From Clostridia bacterium (GTDB taxonomy: Bacteria; Bacillota_A; Clostridia; Oscillospirales; CAG-272), in the NCBI GenBank assembly GCA_017445115.1, contig JAFSUU010000066.1:1-53211 (forward strand): a DNA stretch of 53,211 nucleotides, written 5' to 3'. Shown piece after piece: positions 44,949 through 52,767 of this stretch (the first letter of the stretch is position 1; every line of letters begins with the position of its first letter). The notes under the pieces were generated by a model. It was not told where the DNA came from. It made no database searches and saw only the letters and a list, made by a program, of their open reading frames with translations. The translations under genes were made by a program, and so were the position numbers.

Positions 44949-45668
44949 ATGTATATTGATTCCGAAAACGTCGGATATAAAGAGATAAACGCCGCACTTC
45001 GCGGTGGCGAGTCAGAATACACGGTCGGGAACTGCCTCGGACAGAGGTTCATCGCCGCCGGTATGTCGGACGTCTCCGTAACGATAGAGGGCGTCCCCGG
45101 AAACGCGCTCGGCTCATACCTGAACGGCGCGAAGATCACCGTGAAAGGAAACGCGCAGGACGCCGTCGGAGACACTATGAACGAAGGCGAGATCGTCGTA
45201 CACGGGAACGTCGGAGACGCCGCGGGTTACGCTATGCGCGGCGGCAGGATCTTCGTCAAAGGCGACGCCGGATACAGAGCCGGCATCCACATGAAGGCTT
45301 ACCGCGAAAAAATACCGCTTATGGTCATAGGCGGCAAAACCGGAAGCTTTCTCGGAGAGTACCAGGCGGGCGGCGTCATCGTGGTCCTCGGACTGACAGA
45401 CGACGCAAGGCGCATCGTCGGCAACTTTCCGTGCACCGGAATGCACGGAGGAAAAATGATCCTCCGCTCCGATTGCGCCGATATATCACTGCCCGGTCAG
45501 GTGACGGCAAGAGCTGCCGACGCGGACGATCTGAAAGAAATCGAAGGATACGTTTCGGAGTACTGCCGTCTTTTCGGCGTCGACGAAGACGCAGTAATGG
45601 CATCGCCTTTCACCGTCGTTACACCGGACAGCAAGAATCCTTATAAGCGACTGTACGTCGCGAACTGA
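44949..45668 (+). CDS. Split glutamate synthase: GXGXG domain subunit
   Basis: A 239-residue right-handed beta-helix protein matching the C-terminal GXGXG domain of GltB. It shows repeats such as GNALGSYLNGAKITVKGNAQ and GDAAGYAMRGGRIFVKGDAG. In the fused enzyme this domain is structural and holds the glutaminase and synthase domains at the right distance. It follows the FAD subunit by two bases and has a GGAGG site. Confidence 0.93.
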   Translation: MYIDSENVGYKEINAALRGGESEYTVGNCLGQRFIAAGMSDVSVTIEGVPGNALGSYLNGAKITVKGNAQDAVGDTMNEGEIVVHGNVGDAAGYAMRGGRIFVKGDAGYRAGIHMKAYREKIPLMVIGGKTGSFLGEYQAGGVIVVLGLTDDARRIVGNFPCTGMHGGKMILRSDCADISLPGQVTARAADADDLKEIEGYVSEYCRLFGVDEDAVMASPFTVVTPDSKNPYKRLYVAN

Positions 45669-45681
45669 TACGGAGGAAAAA

Positions 45682-46890
45682 ATGAATTATTCAAAAGAAG
45701 AAGTTATGCAATACGTGGCGGAGGAAGACGTCAAATTCATTCGTCTCGCTTTTTGCGACGTGTTCGGAAATCAGAAGAATATTTCCATCATGCCGGAAGA
45801 ATTGCGTCGCGCTTTTGAATACGGTATCGCATTTGATGCGTCTGCGATCGCCGGATTCGGCGACGAGATGCACTCCGACCTGTTTCTTCATCCCGAACCG
45901 GAAACGCTGACTCCCCTTCCGTGGCGTCCGGAACACGGACGCGTAGTCCGTATGCTCTGCAATATCACCTATCCCGACGGTACACCGTTCGAGTGCGATA
46001 CGAGAAGTCTTCTGAAAAAAGCGGTCTCGGACGCGAAAGATGCGGGCTACGAATTCTTTTTCGGAGCCGAGCAGGAATTCTATCTCTTCGAGCTCGACGA
46101 AAACGGGGAAAAGACGAACCGCACCTACGACAAGGCGGGATATATGGATATAGCGCCCGCAGACAAAGGTGAAAACATTCGCAGAGAAATATGTCTTACT
46201 CTTGAGCAGATGGGTATAAGGCCGGAAAGCTCTCATCATGAAGAGGGACCCGGTCAGAACGAGATAGACTTCCGCTACTCCGGTGCGCTTGACGCCGCAG
46301 ACAACGCGCTGACCTTCCGCACAGTCGTCAGAACGGTCGCCAAACGCAACGGACTTTACGCCGATTTTTCTCCGAAGCCGATCGCTGACAAGCCCGGAAA
46401 CGGTTTTCATATCAACGTCTCCGTAAAGCCGAACGGCGAGGAAGCATTTTCCGGCATGGTAGCCGGTATTCTCGATCACGTCTGCGAAATGACGGCGTTT
46501 TTGAATCCGGTGAAAGAATCGTATCACCGTCTCGGACAGCAGAAAGCGCCCGGATACGTCTCCTGGTCGCGTGAGAACCGCTCACAGCTCGTGAGGATCC
46601 CGGCGGCAGTAGGAGAATACCGCCGCGCCGAGCTTCGCTCACCCGACCCGGAATCCAATCCGTACCTCGCGTTCGCACTGATGATCTATGCGGGACTCGA
46701 AGGGATAAAGTCATGTAAAAAGCTTCCCGAGCCTGCGGACATAAACCTTTTCAAAGCGGACGAGGCAACTCTGTCAAAATATAAAAAGCTGCCCGAAGGC
46801 ATAGCTTCGGCGCGTAAGGCGGCAAAGGAGAGCGATTTCATCGTCAAGTATATCCCGGCACAGATCTTGGAGATCTACATCGGAAAATGA
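45682..46890 (+). CDS. glnA: Glutamine synthetase type I (short form)
   Basis: A 402-residue GSI. Active-site motifs are FFFGAEQEFYLFE (Mg ligands), SSHHEEGPGQNEID (about 180-193), KPIADKPGNGFHINVS and the Arg-containing RSQLVRIPAAVGEYRRAELRSPDPESNPYLAFA. It is shorter than the 440-470 residues usual for the type and has no Tyr adenylylation segment, as expected in Firmicutes. It shares the operon with glutamate synthase, completing a GS-GOGAT cycle, and diverges from the type III enzyme. Confidence 0.95.
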   Translation: MNYSKEEVMQYVAEEDVKFIRLAFCDVFGNQKNISIMPEELRRAFEYGIAFDASAIAGFGDEMHSDLFLHPEPETLTPLPWRPEHGRVVRMLCNITYPDGTPFECDTRSLLKKAVSDAKDAGYEFFFGAEQEFYLFELDENGEKTNRTYDKAGYMDIAPADKGENIRREICLTLEQMGIRPESSHHEEGPGQNEIDFRYSGALDAADNALTFRTVVRTVAKRNGLYADFSPKPIADKPGNGFHINVSVKPNGEEAFSGMVAGILDHVCEMTAFLNPVKESYHRLGQQKAPGYVSWSRENRSQLVRIPAAVGEYRRAELRSPDPESNPYLAFALMIYAGLEGIKSCKKLPEPADINLFKADEATLSKYKKLPEGIASARKAAKESDFIVKYIPAQILEIYIGK

Positions 46891-46930
46891 TCTGACTGAA
46901 TAAAGCATAAATTGAAAGGAGGGGAGCAAT

Positions 46931-47515
46931 ATGAGTCTTCAGGAGCGCATTTACAGCGTGCTTCTTGTCTCTGCGTCGTCAAACGTGAACGGCACCCTCC
47001 ACGAACTGCTCCCTGCCTCAACTTACTCTCCGGTCAACACGGTCGGCAATATAAGCGCCGCAAAGCGCGCCCTCGCCGAACGCGATTTTGACTTTGTGAT
47101 AGTCAACTCTCCCCTTCCGGATGAAGACGGCATGCGCTTCTCGATCGACGCAGGAGAAACAAAGAATACCGTTGTGCTCCTTATGGTTCGTCAGGAACAG
47201 TATTCCGAGACCTTCGAGCGCGCATCGGGATTCGGCGTATTCACCCTTGCGAAGCCTCTTTCAAAATCGTCAATGGCGCAAGCTCTCGACTGGCTCGTCA
47301 GCGCACGTGAGAGACTTCGGATGACCGAAAAGAAAGTCCTTTCGGTCCAAGAAAAGATGGACGAGATAAGATTCGTCAACAGAGCGAAATGGCTCCTCAT
47401 CAGCGAGCTCAAAATGACCGAGTCCGACGCGCACCGCTATATCGAAAAGCAGGCGATGGACCGCTGCATACCGCGCCGCCGAGTCGCTGAGGATATAATA
47501 AGAACTTACAGTTGA
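46931..47515 (+). CDS. ANTAR-domain response regulator (putative RNA antiterminator, NitR-like)
   Basis: A 194-residue protein with a degenerate receiver domain (1-125) and an ANTAR domain (about 140-192): RAKWLLISELKMTESDAHRYIEKQAMDRC with its conserved Ala/Lys and aromatic positions. ANTAR proteins bind paired hexaloop hairpins in leaders and block terminators. The receiver has Asp in NSPLPDEDG but lacks a clear standard phosphorylation site, so activation may differ. Excellent GGAGGGG site. Last in the nitrogen operon, whose leaders are its probable targets. Confidence 0.92.
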   Translation: MSLQERIYSVLLVSASSNVNGTLHELLPASTYSPVNTVGNISAAKRALAERDFDFVIVNSPLPDEDGMRFSIDAGETKNTVVLLMVRQEQYSETFERASGFGVFTLAKPLSKSSMAQALDWLVSARERLRMTEKKVLSVQEKMDEIRFVNRAKWLLISELKMTESDAHRYIEKQAMDRCIPRRRVAEDIIRTYS

Positions 47516-47522
47516 TAAAGAA

Positions 47523-47545
47523 CGGCGGAGCATAACGCTCCGCCG
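47523..47545. terminator. Terminator of the glutamate synthase operon
   Basis: 9-bp stem CGGCGGAGC/GCTCCGCCG with loop ATAAC, between the convergent ANTAR and hypothetical genes. The T-run is modest (AAATTCTTATTT). Confidence 0.7.
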
Positions 47546-47551
47546 AAATTC

Positions 47552-48490
47552 TTATTTGAATAATCCGCGTTTTTTGAACTCCAAATGAAAAACCATGATA
47601 TGAGAGTGTTCCTCCCTTGAACTCGCCTGTATCTCGGCTTTCCCTTTTATTCCGATTTTTGCAATCGCGGCGTCAACTTTGGCAGAAGTACTCTGTGATA
47701 TCGTCGCATAATCGTTTCCCGACAGTTTTATGTCGATATTATTCATTTTGATATGCTGCTCGCATCTTTGCTTTATTAGTTCCTGAATATACTTATCATT
47801 TCTGAACCAACATAATTCAGGCTCTACCGGATCTCGTACCTCCGTGAACTCCACGCTTGCAAGAGATTTGCTCTTTGTTCCGTACGCTTCCCTCTTCTTT
47901 ATTCCAAAAGCTGAAGAAACTTTGTTTCCTTTTCCTATCGCAGCACCATAGTTCTCTTCGTCGTCGACTTCTTTTGATCTTTTATCGACCAGCTCCACGC
48001 TGTATCTGTCAGCGCCAAGGCAATATGCGATGTTCGACAGTTCTGCGAGTTTTTCCCGCTGTGACCATTCAAAAAGATAATCCACCCGAATAAATCTTTT
48101 TTTATCGTGAGGATCAACGTAGTATGCGGAATCGCAGACGATCTCGGGAATAAATGTTAGGCCGCTGACAGGCGCAAATTCATCATACAGATATAAAACC
48201 TCAACATCCTGAACAATATTTCTCCAGCCAATCGCCCCTTCACAAAGCTCCTCGTCCCTTCTCACCGCGTCGTCAGCGATAACTATAAGATTCGGTATAT
48301 GAAAATCGGGAGATCTGTATTCATCCGGAAACAGCGGATTGAGCTTTTTTTGTTTTGCGGCAAGTTTTTTATTTTTAATATTGTCGGCAATATCATCTTT
48401 TGTCGATTTAACTCCGCCCGCAACTTTTGACGCAGTATTACCGATAGCTCCTCCGGCTTTCTTCAGTTTTTCTGTAAGATCTGTTTTCAT
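47552..48490 (-). CDS. Unrecognised 312-residue soluble protein
   Basis: No family recognised. Residues 1-50 are Lys/Ala/Gly-rich and helical (KLKKAGGAIGNTASKVAGGVKS), like an amphipathic membrane-surface helix. The core (50-290) is mixed alpha/beta with no membrane segment: IPNLIVIADDAVRRDEELCEGAIGW and ISQSTSAKVDAAIAKIGIKGKAEIQ stand out. The C-terminus ends in an aromatic-basic tail. It has its own perfect promoter and terminator. Its base composition is more A/T-rich than the nitrogen operon, suggesting accessory origin. Confidence 0.8.
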   Translation of the reverse strand: MKTDLTEKLKKAGGAIGNTASKVAGGVKSTKDDIADNIKNKKLAAKQKKLNPLFPDEYRSPDFHIPNLIVIADDAVRRDEELCEGAIGWRNIVQDVEVLYLYDEFAPVSGLTFIPEIVCDSAYYVDPHDKKRFIRVDYLFEWSQREKLAELSNIAYCLGADRYSVELVDKRSKEVDDEENYGAAIGKGNKVSSAFGIKKREAYGTKSKSLASVEFTEVRDPVEPELCWFRNDKYIQELIKQRCEQHIKMNNIDIKLSGNDYATISQSTSAKVDAAIAKIGIKGKAEIQASSREEHSHIMVFHLEFKKRGLFK

Positions 48491-48547
48491 AACTACCTCT
48501 TTATCAAAATTTTCTCAAAACAGTCCTTGTATTTTTTGCGTAAATCT

Positions 48548-48576
48548 ATTATACCATTGCATACATTTATTGTCAA
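48548..48576 (-). promoter_or_regulatory. Promoter of the 312-residue hypothetical gene
   Basis: Perfect consensus on the minus strand: TTGACA (48571-48576), 17 bases, TATAAT (48548-48553). Confidence 0.85.
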
Positions 48577-48682
48577 GGCGAATACTCCGCAACGATTTGA
48601 TCGAAGTCATTAAGGTTTTTCAAAAGAATATTAACACAAGCTACCAGACATGGTGTATAATATATTTGATCGGGGTGATGAA

Positions 48683-49075
48683 ATGAAATTTGACAAAGAA
48701 AAGCTCAAGCAGTACGAAATAGAAGCAAAGGATCGCTTCGGTAATACAGATGCTTGGCGAGAGTACGAAGATAAAGCGGCGCATCGTGACTCAAAGGACT
48801 TTGCTGACGCCGCAGAGGGAATAATGCGGATCTTTGCAAAACTCGAAGAGCTGAAAGATCAACCACCGGAAAGTTCCTTCGTGCAAACGGAAATATCAAA
48901 TTTGCAAAAATATATTACGGACAATTATTATACCTGCACTGACGAGATCTTTGCCGGCCTAGGTGAGGCGTATCGTTCCGATTCACGTTTCAAGAAAAAC
49001 ATCGACCGCGTCGGAGGTGACGGCACCGCTGAATTTGTTTCCGAAGCGATCAAAGTTCATTGTAAGAATCAATAA
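48683..49075 (+). CDS. Stand-alone TipAS antibiotic-recognition domain protein
   Basis: A 130-residue all-helical protein matching the C-terminal drug-binding domain of TipA: KDRFGNTDAWREYEDKAA, then YYTCTDEIFAGLGEAYRSDSRFKKNID. In TipA and many Firmicute relatives this domain is fused to a MerR DNA-binding region and binds thiopeptides; stand-alone forms (TipAS, AlbA-like) sequester antibiotics. No MerR part is encoded upstream. The start at 48683 has GGGGTGATG ahead of it. It precedes the DUF4238 gene by 14 bases. Confidence 0.8.
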   Translation: MKFDKEKLKQYEIEAKDRFGNTDAWREYEDKAAHRDSKDFADAAEGIMRIFAKLEELKDQPPESSFVQTEISNLQKYITDNYYTCTDEIFAGLGEAYRSDSRFKKNIDRVGGDGTAEFVSEAIKVHCKNQ

Positions 49076-49089
49076 ACAGGGATCAACAA

Positions 49090-49989
49090 ATGACAACAAA
49101 CGAACCCGTTAGACATCACTACATACCGCAGTTTATTCTACGCAAATTCTGTGATGATCAAGGATTTCTTTCCTATCTCGATAAAGAAAGCGGAAGAATA
49201 TTACAGAAAGAACCGAAAGATATTTTTGTCTCCCGGAATCTGTACCGAGACGAAGTCAATTACCCTGAAGATCGAATGAAAATTGAAAATGCGTTTTCTG
49301 CATATGAAAGTGAAATATCAAAGCTAATAAATGAACGCATATTAAAAGAAAAAGACGTTATCATAAGTCTTGATGAAAATGAAAGCTTGAAACTGTTTTT
49401 CGCTCTGATGGGATTTCGCTCGAAAAGAGTCGGCGACAAGTTCAGCATAAAAAATTCCGACGGATCGGATATAATCCATAAGCTATATGAAAAAAATGGC
49501 GATCTTACAGACTTTTGGAAGCGAAATCTCGGTCATCTCGTTAATTGCCGATCTTTCATTCAGGTAAATGATCGCCCGGATATTGACGAAGCTATAAAGA
49601 TATTTATGCTGCGCGATACATTCGGATATTTCGGTAAGCATTTCGCATTAATTGAAAGCGACGAATCAAGCGGATTTGTTATCGGTGACGCTTATCCGAC
49701 TGTAATCTACGGTGTCCTCCCGAACGGGATCAGAGAAGAATTATATTCAATTATCCCTCTTTCACCCGATAAAGCATTATTGCTCATTTGCAAAGAAGCT
49801 GACTACGCGCCGGCTGACGCCGGAAGAATCAGGCCGTTACTCCTTAGACCTCCCTGCAATATTGACGGAACACATATAAAAATCAGAACAAAAAAATTGT
49901 TTCCGGAAGAAGTTAAATTTCTGAACGAATCGATCTTTTCAGCGTCAGAAAGCGGTGTGGCTTTCAGAAACGATCAGTTGGATCGGTAA
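49090..49989 (+). CDS. DUF4238 domain-containing protein
   Basis: A 299-residue soluble protein. The N-terminal RHHYIPQFILRKFCDDQG (8-25) and the later GFVIGDAYP and IIPLSPDKALLLI (about 197-240) are the defining features of DUF4238. The function is unknown; relatives are scattered and often lie in variable genome regions. It is A/T-rich, co-oriented with and close to the TipAS gene, and followed by a strong terminator. Confidence 0.8.
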   Translation: MTTNEPVRHHYIPQFILRKFCDDQGFLSYLDKESGRILQKEPKDIFVSRNLYRDEVNYPEDRMKIENAFSAYESEISKLINERILKEKDVIISLDENESLKLFFALMGFRSKRVGDKFSIKNSDGSDIIHKLYEKNGDLTDFWKRNLGHLVNCRSFIQVNDRPDIDEAIKIFMLRDTFGYFGKHFALIESDESSGFVIGDAYPTVIYGVLPNGIREELYSIIPLSPDKALLLICKEADYAPADAGRIRPLLLRPPCNIDGTHIKIRTKKLFPEEVKFLNESIFSASESGVAFRNDQLDR

Positions 49990-50006
49990 TTCGTTTACAA
50001 ACTTAG

Positions 50007-50036
50007 AAGACGCTCCTCGCGGAGCGTCTTCTGTTT
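50007..50036. terminator. Terminator after the DUF4238 gene
   Basis: 10-bp stem AAGACGCTCC/GGAGCGTCTT with loop TCGC followed by CTGTTTTTT; it also serves the convergent XRE gene. Confidence 0.88.
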
Positions 50037-50045
50037 TTTATGATT

Positions 50046-50657
50046 TTATTCTTTGCTTATCACTTTTTTCTGCCAGGAACGTTTTCCGCAGTGCGGGCAT
50101 TTCATATAGCGCGTTCTGTTCACGTGCATCGCAAAAAGCGCGCTTGAATACTTCGGAACATATCTGTGCCCGCACTTCGCGCACTCATAGTAACCCGCCG
50201 TCTGCTCGATCCGAACTGCGAACACCGCAGCGACGACGAACTGAAGCAGCCCGACGCTGATGATCAAAGCCTTGATCCAGTCCTTCATCTCTATCAGGGA
50301 AGCTATCGCGATCATCGCAGCCGCAAACAGCAAGGATACGGCGCCGATCACGATCTCCATCGTGAGCAGCCGCTTGTCGGCCTCTTCTTTTTGTTTGACC
50401 ATATCAATAAGGTTCTTTTCTGTTTTTTCGTTATAGTTTTCCATTGAAACTACCTCCCCGCAAAGTAAATCGTTGACCGTGATCTTCAATATCGAGCACA
50501 GCTCAAGCATAACGGAAGCGTCAGGAAGAGATTTCCCCGTCTCCCATTTCGACACCGCACGGTCGGTGATGCCGAGCTTTTCGGCGAGCTGCATTTGAGT
50601 CAAGCCCTGCTCTTTTCTCTTTTCCGAGATAAATTTGCCGATTTTTATCTGATCCAT
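50046..50657 (-). CDS. XRE-family regulator with membrane helices and zinc ribbon
   Basis: A 203-residue protein. A helix-turn-helix XRE domain covers 5-60 (KRKEQGLTQMQLAEKLGITDRAVSKWETG). A linker follows, then two hydrophobic helices at about 92-111 and 117-138, and a C-terminal zinc ribbon CAKCGHRY..CPHCGKR. This makes a membrane-attached DNA-binding protein. The start is ATG 50657; the open frame extends upstream but lacks similarity. A palindrome within its promoter suggests autoregulation. Confidence 0.85.
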   Translation of the reverse strand: MDQIKIGKFISEKRKEQGLTQMQLAEKLGITDRAVSKWETGKSLPDASVMLELCSILKITVNDLLCGEVVSMENYNEKTEKNLIDMVKQKEEADKRLLTMEIVIGAVSLLFAAAMIAIASLIEMKDWIKALIISVGLLQFVVAAVFAVRIEQTAGYYECAKCGHRYVPKYSSALFAMHVNRTRYMKCPHCGKRSWQKKVISKE

Positions 50658-50682
50658 ACCCTTCAGGCCTCCTTTCGACGTC

Positions 50683-50711
50683 ATTGTAACTGCTTTTGAA
50701 TCAAAAGTCCA
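50683..50711 (-). promoter_or_regulatory. XRE gene promoter with palindromic operator
   Basis: On the minus strand, TGGACT (50706-50711), 17 bases, TACAAT (50683-50688). A perfect palindrome CTTTTGA-T-TCAAAAG (50693-50707) fills the spacer, an ideal place for a repressor dimer. Confidence 0.65.
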
Positions 50712-50714
50712 CGA

Positions 50715-50749
50715 ACCGACGGTTGAGCGGGGTGATATCAACCGTCGGT
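50715..50749. repeat. 12-bp inverted repeat between MBL and XRE genes
   Basis: ACCGACGGTTGA (50715-50726) and TCAACCGTCGGT (50738-50749) are exact inverse complements around an 11-base spacer. Without a T-run it could be a weak terminator of the MBL transcript or an operator. Confidence 0.7.
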
Positions 50750-50759
50750 AGAGTCAGAT

Positions 50760-51485
50760 TTATTTGTTATTCTTCTGTTTAAGCGGATAAAGACGGACAC
50801 TGTCAAGCGAGGGGAGATACTTTTCAAGATCGGAAGGCGGGAAAGGTTTTCCGTGAGCCGGGTAAAGTGTTTCCGGCGATGATTTCAGCATCGTTTCCCA
50901 CGATTTTTTGAAATCCTGCAGATTTTCTATCCAGATGGTCGTCCTTCTGATACTCGGAACGCCGTTCATCGCGGCGTCGCCGCAGAATACGATCCCGTCA
51001 TAAATAATTGAAATATGATCAGACGTATGCCCCGGTGTTTCGAGAACGCGGAAAGGAAGATCCATAGAGCGAAACTTTTCAGAATCGATAGTAACCAGAC
51101 GGTCAAGATACTCTTCACTAATCGCAGGGTATTTGTGCTCCCCTTTCCCGATCAGCGCCAGAATGAGGCAGAAGAAGTGCGCAAGGCGGCTCGAGCATCC
51201 GCCCTCAAACGAATTCTGCCCTCTTTTCAATCCTTCGACAGTCTTCGGATGAAGGATGACGATGGCGTCGGTCAAGGAAAGAATCTCGTTCAGAAATCCC
51301 GCGTGATCGTCGTGAGCGTGCGTCAAAAATAATATTTTTATATCTTTAGGATCAATATTATGCTTTTTCAGTTTTCTTTTGAAGCGGCGAAACCCGCTTT
51401 CATATCCGGTGTCGACCAGGATATATCCGTCGTCATTTGAGATAATATAGTTATTTACCGCTCGGTTTCCCAGATTATATATCAT
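50760..51485 (-). CDS. MBL-fold metallo-hydrolase
   Basis: A 241-residue metallo-beta-lactamase-fold hydrolase. The metal-binding THAHDDHAG (about 55-63) matches HxHxDH; a later His in ETPGHTSDH, Asp in FCGDAA and His in YPAHGKP complete the binuclear site. Cytoplasmic, no signal peptide. The substrate cannot be predicted; glyoxalase II-like and quorum-lactonase-like members share these features. Confidence 0.88.
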   Translation of the reverse strand: MIYNLGNRAVNNYIISNDDGYILVDTGYESGFRRFKRKLKKHNIDPKDIKILFLTHAHDDHAGFLNEILSLTDAIVILHPKTVEGLKRGQNSFEGGCSSRLAHFFCLILALIGKGEHKYPAISEEYLDRLVTIDSEKFRSMDLPFRVLETPGHTSDHISIIYDGIVFCGDAAMNGVPSIRRTTIWIENLQDFKKSWETMLKSSPETLYPAHGKPFPPSDLEKYLPSLDSVRLYPLKQKNNK

Positions 51486-51530
51486 TGACGTTCTCTCCTT
51501 GATACCGAAAAGTCATGATTTGTTATTTAC

Positions 51531-51559
51531 ATTATAGACGAAACACAAAAGAAATTCAA
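51531..51559 (-). promoter_or_regulatory. Promoter of the MBL gene
   Basis: On the minus strand, TTGAAT (51554-51559), 17 bases, TATAAT (51531-51536). Confidence 0.7.
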
Positions 51560-51620
51560 CTTGATTGTTTTGAAATGATCTGCATTATTTCCGGAATGCT
51601 CAAATACCGGATCACAAAGC

Positions 51621-51657
51621 GCGGGCTCTCCGTACAAGGAGAGCCCGCCGTGTTTTC
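51621..51657. terminator. Terminator downstream of the VOC gene
   Basis: 11-bp stem GCGGGCTCTCC/GGAGAGCCCGC (51621-51631, 51638-51648) with loop GTACAA. The T-run on the minus strand is weak (TTTGTGATCC). Confidence 0.65.
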
Positions 51658-51661
51658 TCAT

Positions 51662-52030
51662 TTATCGCCTGTGTTGAAACAGGATCAGATAAGAACCGCT
51701 GCCGTTTGTAAGCAAAGCGACTGTGGATGATTCCGTATCATGGAACGTTCCGAAGACTGTATATCCCTGCGTCCGGAAGTAGGAAACGCCTTCATCATAA
51801 TCATCGACGTTGACGCGCATACCGAGGAGTCCGTTTTTGAAAGAATCCGCCGGATAATGGGAACGAACTATGTCGACGCGTCTTTTGTTCCCGTTTTCCA
51901 AAACCGCATAATCAAGCAATTCTATCTCCGGCCGATGTTTGACAGAAAAGCCGAACACCTCGTCAAAACGCTTTATTTCCGCTTCAAAGTCTTCCGCGTA
52001 GAAAACCGGATAGAAGTCAGTTACTGTCAT
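51662..52030 (-). CDS. VOC superfamily (glyoxalase/bleomycin-resistance-like) protein
   Basis: A 122-residue single-domain protein with the paired beta-alpha-beta-beta-beta modules of the vicinal oxygen chelate fold: VTDFYPVFYAEDFEAEIKRF at the start and a second module from about residue 67 (GLLGMRVNVDDYDEGVSYF). The ligand is unknown. Its AAGGAG site overlaps the end of the upstream membrane protein gene, so the two are co-transcribed. Confidence 0.82.
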   Translation of the reverse strand: MTVTDFYPVFYAEDFEAEIKRFDEVFGFSVKHRPEIELLDYAVLENGNKRRVDIVRSHYPADSFKNGLLGMRVNVDDYDEGVSYFRTQGYTVFGTFHDTESSTVALLTNGSGSYLILFQHRR

Positions 52031-52033
52031 ATA

Positions 52034-52630
52034 TTACTCCTTCTCATTTTGTGCTTTTCTTTTCGCTTTATCCGCGTACTTTTCATAAATGGCGATCCCT
52101 ATCGTGCAGTCAAGCATGACTCTCGAAAGGTTGCCGGCTATGCTGGAAAAAATCTCATTTTTGTCAAACGTGAGCACGGCAAGGACCAGTTCAAGGGCAA
52201 GGAGAATGAAGAAGATGATCCACGTTCTCGTTTTGCCGAGATCTTTGATAAACCGGAGGGCGAGCAGGGTGAGGATGATGCCGATCATCAGGCAGGCATT
52301 GACGCCAAAACCGGGATGGATCAGCGTGCCGACAAGACGAAGCGTTACGCCTAGCGCTATCAGCAGGATCAGCGTTTTGTACCAGTTCGCCGCCGATTTG
52401 CCGCTGCCCTTCAGAAGATAAGTGATACCGCAGGCGAGCGCCAGAGCATAGGCAATGTGCGCAGCACCATATAGGGCGGCGGTAGCTTTGTAGGCCTCTT
52501 CACTTGCTTCAAAGCCGGAAGGAATGTTTCCGGTGAAAATGATGACGGCGCTCACGATACTCAGAACACAGAGCAGAGCCAGCAAGGCAACGTGGGCGAT
52601 CAGGGACGCGGTTTTCTTTGTTTTTTCCAT
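52034..52630 (-). CDS. Hypothetical multi-pass membrane protein
   Basis: A 198-residue protein with about six hydrophobic segments (roughly 9-33, 48-71, 83-101, 107-127, 132-152 and 160-180) and a charged Lys-rich end (KRKAQNEKE). I do not recognise the family. ATG 52630 is chosen; a TTG six bases upstream sits closer to the AAGGAGA site and is also possible. The VOC gene follows four bases later. Confidence 0.7.
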   Translation of the reverse strand: MEKTKKTASLIAHVALLALLCVLSIVSAVIIFTGNIPSGFEASEEAYKATAALYGAAHIAYALALACGITYLLKGSGKSAANWYKTLILLIALGVTLRLVGTLIHPGFGVNACLMIGIILTLLALRFIKDLGKTRTWIIFFILLALELVLAVLTFDKNEIFSSIAGNLSRVMLDCTIGIAIYEKYADKAKRKAQNEKE

Positions 52631-52767
52631 GATCAAATCTATCTCCTTAAATTTATAAAATTATATAATTGATACTGTATCCTCAACGGCCGGGATACTT
52701 CCCGCGACTATCCCGAGCAAGATAGGCGACGGCGATCACTGATAATAACCAAATCATATATAAGTAA

